In this document: piece after piece, positions 60,933-64,000 of the stretch
Layout: each line of letters begins with the position of its first letter
Position numbering within the stretch: the first letter of the stretch is position 1
DNA from: JAJPKK01 sp963802745
GTDB lineage: Bacteria > Pseudomonadota > Alphaproteobacteria > Rhizobiales > Xanthobacteraceae
NCBI GenBank assembly: GCA_963802745.1
Contig: CAWDKL010000016.1
Location: 1 to 64,000, forward strand
Direction of reading: 5' to 3'
Length of the DNA: 64,000 bases
Made by a program: the position numbers and the translations under genes
The notes under the pieces: generated by a model
Databases searched by the model: none
What the model was told of the DNA's origin: nothing
The model's input: the letters and a program-made list of their open reading frames with translations, nothing else

Positions 60933-61179
60933 CGGCTTTGGAGGCAGAAGCCGGAGCGGCGGGCATTTCGAGACTGCGCGATACGAATTCGATTACGGTC
61001 ACAACTTGTTCGTGCGTCAAATGAAACCATTCCATAATTTCGTCGATCGAGGCACCCACTTCCAAATTGTCGAAGACGACGGAAACCGGAGTGCGGGTAC
61101 CGCGGAATACCCATGCACCGCTCCGCTTCCCGGGGACGCTTTCCACACCGGGGCATTGTGACCAATCGAGCGTCGTCAT
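60913..61179 (-). CDS. DUF433-domain antitoxin
   Basis: 88 residues. DUF433 proteins are helix-turn-helix-like antitoxins (VapB-type) paired with DUF5615 PIN-like toxins. Core seen: GAWVFRGTRTPVSVVFDNLE, VGASIDEIMEWFHLTHEQVV. The frame is intact although its partner is truncated, so it is an orphan antitoxin. It follows the ParD-like gene by 21 bases. Confidence 0.85.
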   Translation of the reverse strand: MTTLDWSQCPGVESVPGKRSGAWVFRGTRTPVSVVFDNLEVGASIDEIMEWFHLTHEQVVTVIEFVSRSLEMPAAPASASKADAHTIR

Positions 61180-61200
61180 GACGGTAACCCCTTTCCCATA

Positions 61201-61445
61201 TCAGGAGCCTTCTTCCTGCAATTGGACTGCCTTGGCTTTGAGGGCGCTGTCGATGTCGGCATCGGGGCCTCGCCGCCGGCCTTGATCGAAGCATCCAGCA
61301 TATGGCGCAACGCAAGCGGTTTGGCCTCGCGCTCCTCGACCAAACGCAGCCCTTTGCGAACGACCTCGCTGGCCGAGCCATAGCGGCCCGAGCGTACGAT
61401 GCGCGCGATGAAAGTTTCCCAACGTTGGCCAACCGAGACGTTCAT
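61201..61445 (-). CDS. ParD-family antitoxin, frameshifted
   Basis: About 81 residues when joined. N-terminal ribbon-helix-helix DNA-binding domain: MNVSVGQRWETFIARIVRSG, RYGSASEVVRKGLRLVEERE. The C-terminal toxin-binding tail DADIDSALKAKAVQLQEEGS is in another frame; a single base appears lost near 61268. The expected parE is missing: after the stop an ATG begins only seven codons (MGKGLPS), possibly the stump of a ParE start. The next gene is the DUF433 antitoxin. The ribosome binding site is CGGAGGCGCAA. Confidence 0.8.
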
Positions 61446-61632
61446 TTGCGCCTCCGTGTTACCGATTTGTCCGAAATCCATAATAACAAAAATTGTGCAA
61501 CTCCCGTTATTTTTCATCCGCGCTGCTTTTGCATCGGAAGTCTCGCAGGCACGATCGTCCTGTCAACTCCGAAAGGGCACGCACACCGAGCTTTCAATCG
61601 CGATGGCCGGGACAGGCCCGGCCACGATTTCT

Positions 61633-64000
61633 CTACCCTCGCAGCACGCCGCCGGTGCGTTTGCCGACCTCGGCGACGATTTTCGCCGCGACCGCATCGA
61701 TCTCTGCCTCCGTCAAGGTCTTGTCGCGCGGCTGCAGGGTGACGGCGATGGCGACGGATTTCTTCGCCGGATCGATGCCGGGGCCTTCATAAACGTCGAA
61801 CACCGTAATGCCGGTGATCAATTTGCGATCCACCCCTTGGGCGGCGCGCACGATGTCGGCCGGCCTTAACGCCGCGGTCCACGATGAAGGCAAAATCGCG
61901 CTCGACCGGCTGGAACGCCGATAAATCGACCGGCGGCTTGGCGCGCGTCGGCCTTGGGTTTCGGCTCGGGGATGCGATCGAGCACCAATTCCAGCGCCAC
62001 CATCGGGCCTTCGGCGCCGAGCGCTTCGAGCGCCGACGGGTGCAACTCGCCGAAATAGCCGAGCACGTTTTGCGGCCCGATCTGGATCGTGCCGCTGCGG
62101 CCCGGGTGCAGCCAGGATGGGCCGCCGGGCACGATTTGCAGCGCCTGCATGGGAGCGCCGGCCGCCGCCAGCACGGCGAGTGCGTCGGCCTTGACGTCGA
62201 AAGCATCGACGCTTTTGCCGCCGGTCGCCCAGTTGCGTCCGCCGCCCAAAGCCTTCGCCCGCCCGCGGCGCACGCCGCTCGCGGCGATGAATTGATCCTC
62301 CGCCCGGTCGCCGCGGAAAATCTGTCCGACCTCGAACAGCGCCGTATCGCCATGGCCGCGATCGGCATTGCGCTGGGCGGCCGCGACCAGCCCCGGAATG
62401 AGGCTCGGCCGCATGTCGGACAGGTCGGCCGCGATCGGGTTGGCGAGCGCGAGGTCGGCTTTGCCGCCGCCGAACAATTCCGCCTGTGGTTTCGACACGA
62501 ACGACCAGGTGACGGCTTCCACCAGCCCGCGGGCCGCGAGCGCGCGCTTGGCCTTGCGGGTGCGCGTCTGCGCCACGGTGAGGACCGGCTTGCGGGGCGC
62601 ATCGCCGCGCCCGAACGGCGTCATCGGCACGGAATCGACGCCGACGATGCGCACGATTTCTTCCACCAAATCCGCCTTGCCGTGGACATCGGGCCGCCAG
62701 GTCGGCACCGTGACCGTGGCGACGGGCTCGTCGCCCCGCACGCCGAAGCCGAGCCGGCCGAGGATACCGGCGATATCGGCGGGCGGCAGTTCGATCCCGG
62801 CCAGTCGCTTGACCTCGGCAAGCGGGAAATCGATCGCGCGGTCGGGGATCGCCGACGCGCCCGCGGTGACGATCGCGGACGCCGTGCCGCCGCACAGGTC
62901 GAGCACCATGCGGGTGGCAAGCTCCAGGCCCGGCACCATGAAGGCCGGATCGACGCCGCGCTCGAAGCGGTAGCGGGCGTCCGAATTAATGCCGAGCTTG
63001 CGCCCCGTATGGGCGATGTTGAACTCGTCCCACAGCGCGGATTCGATCAGCACGTCGGTGGTCGCTTCCGAGCAGCCGCTGCGCCTCGCCGCCCATGATG
63101 CCGGCGAGCAACTCCACCCCATTGCGGTCGGCGATGACGCAGATTGACGGGTCGAGCGGATAGGATTTGCCGTCGAGCGCCAGCAGCGTTTCGCCCTCGC
63201 GGGCGCGCCGCACCACCAGATCGCCAAAAACCTTGGCGGCGTCGAAGACGTGCAGCGGCCGGCCGCGGTCGAACGTGATGTAGTTGGTGATGTCCACCAG
63301 GGCGTTGATCGGCCGCAGGCCGATCGCGGTCAGCCGGCGGCGCAGCCATTCCGGGCTCGGGGCGTTGCGCACGCCGCGCACCAGCCGCAGCGCGAAGCCC
63401 CGGCACAGCGGCGGCGTGTCGCCGAAGTCGAGCGTCACCCCGACCGGGCACGGGAATGCCCCTGGGACCGGCGCGATCGGGGCGTCCTTGAAGGTGCCGA
63501 GCTGGGCGGCGCCGAGGTCGCGGGCGATGCCGTGGACGCCGGTGCAGTCCGGCCGGTTCGGCGTAAGATTGATCTCGATGACCGGATCGTCGAGATGCGC
63601 CCAGGCCGCATAAGGCACCCCGACCGGGGCGTCCGCCGGCAGGTCCAGAATGCCGTCGTGATCGTCGGACAGCTGCAGCTCGAAACCCGAGCACAGCATG
63701 CCGCGGCTTTCCACCCCGCGGATGGTGCCGACGCCGAGCGTCATGTTCTTGCCGGGGATGAAGGTGCCGGGGGCGGAGAACACGCTCTTCATGCCGGTGC
63801 GCGCATTGGGGGCGCCGCACACGACCTGCACGGGATCGCCCGTCCCGGTATCGACGATGCAAACCCGCAGCCGGTCGGCGTTGGGGTGCTGCTCCGCCGA
63901 AATGACGCGCGCGATCGTAAACGGCGCCAATGCCTTGGCCTTGTTCTCCACATGCTCGACCTCGAGGCCGATCATGGTGAGCGTGTGCACGATGGCGTCG
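61633..64000 (-). CDS. pheT: Phenylalanine-tRNA ligase beta subunit, 5' partial, three frameshifts
   Basis: Beta chain of the essential alpha2-beta2 phenylalanyl-tRNA synthetase. The window edge removes about the first 20 residues. Seen in order: the EMAP/tRNA-binding domain (HTLTMIGLEVEHVENKAKAL, VVCGAPNARTGMKSVFSAPG), the B3/B4 editing domain (RPINALVDITNYITFDRGRP), B5 (AIDFPLAEVKRLAGIELPPA), the core catalytic-like domain and the C-terminal anticodon-binding FDX-ACB domain (LQPRDKTLTEAEIDAVAAKI). The frame changes near 63082, 61950 and 61860; each is a one-base change with conserved protein on both sides. An essential, usually single-copy gene cannot be this broken in a living cell, so these are probably sequence errors. 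Confidence 0.95.

Overview
The window looks like chromosomal DNA of a high-GC alphaproteobacterium of the order Hyphomicrobiales (Rhizobiales), close to Bradyrhizobium, Rhodopseudomonas, Pseudolabrys and other Xanthobacteraceae. The signs are small conserved proteins typical of that group (DUF3551, DUF2076, DUF2155, SPW and phasin families), a FixJ-type regulator, TRAP and branched-chain-type ABC binding proteins, the dnaX-ybaB pair with an SRP RNA beside it, and several dispersed palindromic intergenic repeats. No rRNA, tRNA, CRISPR array or complete insertion sequence was seen.

Layout. 0-6 kb: a broken phosphodiesterase and an MdtABC-like RND pump operon. 6-9 kb: a DUF2946-like protein, a zinc metallopeptidase, a long gap and a FixJ-like regulator. 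9-16 kb: an ABC binding protein coupled to bioA, a secreted alpha/beta hydrolase and a flavin amine oxidase. 16-20 kb: small envelope proteins and a YdjC/GT2/GtrA glycolipid group. 20-26 kb: a dihaem cytochrome, gamma carbonic anhydrase, aroQ, an FMN reductase and a repeat/transposase graveyard. 26-29 kb: a visibly AT-richer island with an unrecognised secreted protein and an Imm11-like protein. 29-34 kb: aldehyde dehydrogenase, cyclase, metallo-beta-lactamase-fold protein. 33-36.4 kb: ybaB, dnaX, ffs. 36.5-41 kb: a second RND pump. 41-43 kb: aat and DUF2155. 43-50 kb: a probable carboxylate uptake and catabolism locus (SMP-30, AtuA-like, DUF4387, PEP-mutase/isocitrate-lyase-like, and a divergent TRAP transporter). 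50-54 kb: M15-like peptidase, NodU-like carbamoyltransferase, two small membrane proteins. 54-60 kb: HtrA protease, small proteins, a phasin and a second metallo-beta-lactamase-fold protein. 60-64 kb: an NTF2-like protein, decayed toxin-antitoxin genes and pheT.

At least fifteen single-base frameshifts interrupt otherwise well-conserved genes. Three fall in pheT, which is essential, so most are probably sequencing or assembly errors in a draft or metagenome-derived contig. Such genes are annotated across their full span. Starts were chosen by Shine-Dalgarno match and known family N-termini. The most promising undescribed unit is the divergent locus at 44.2-49.9 kb; the AT-richer island at 26.3-29.1 kb is second.
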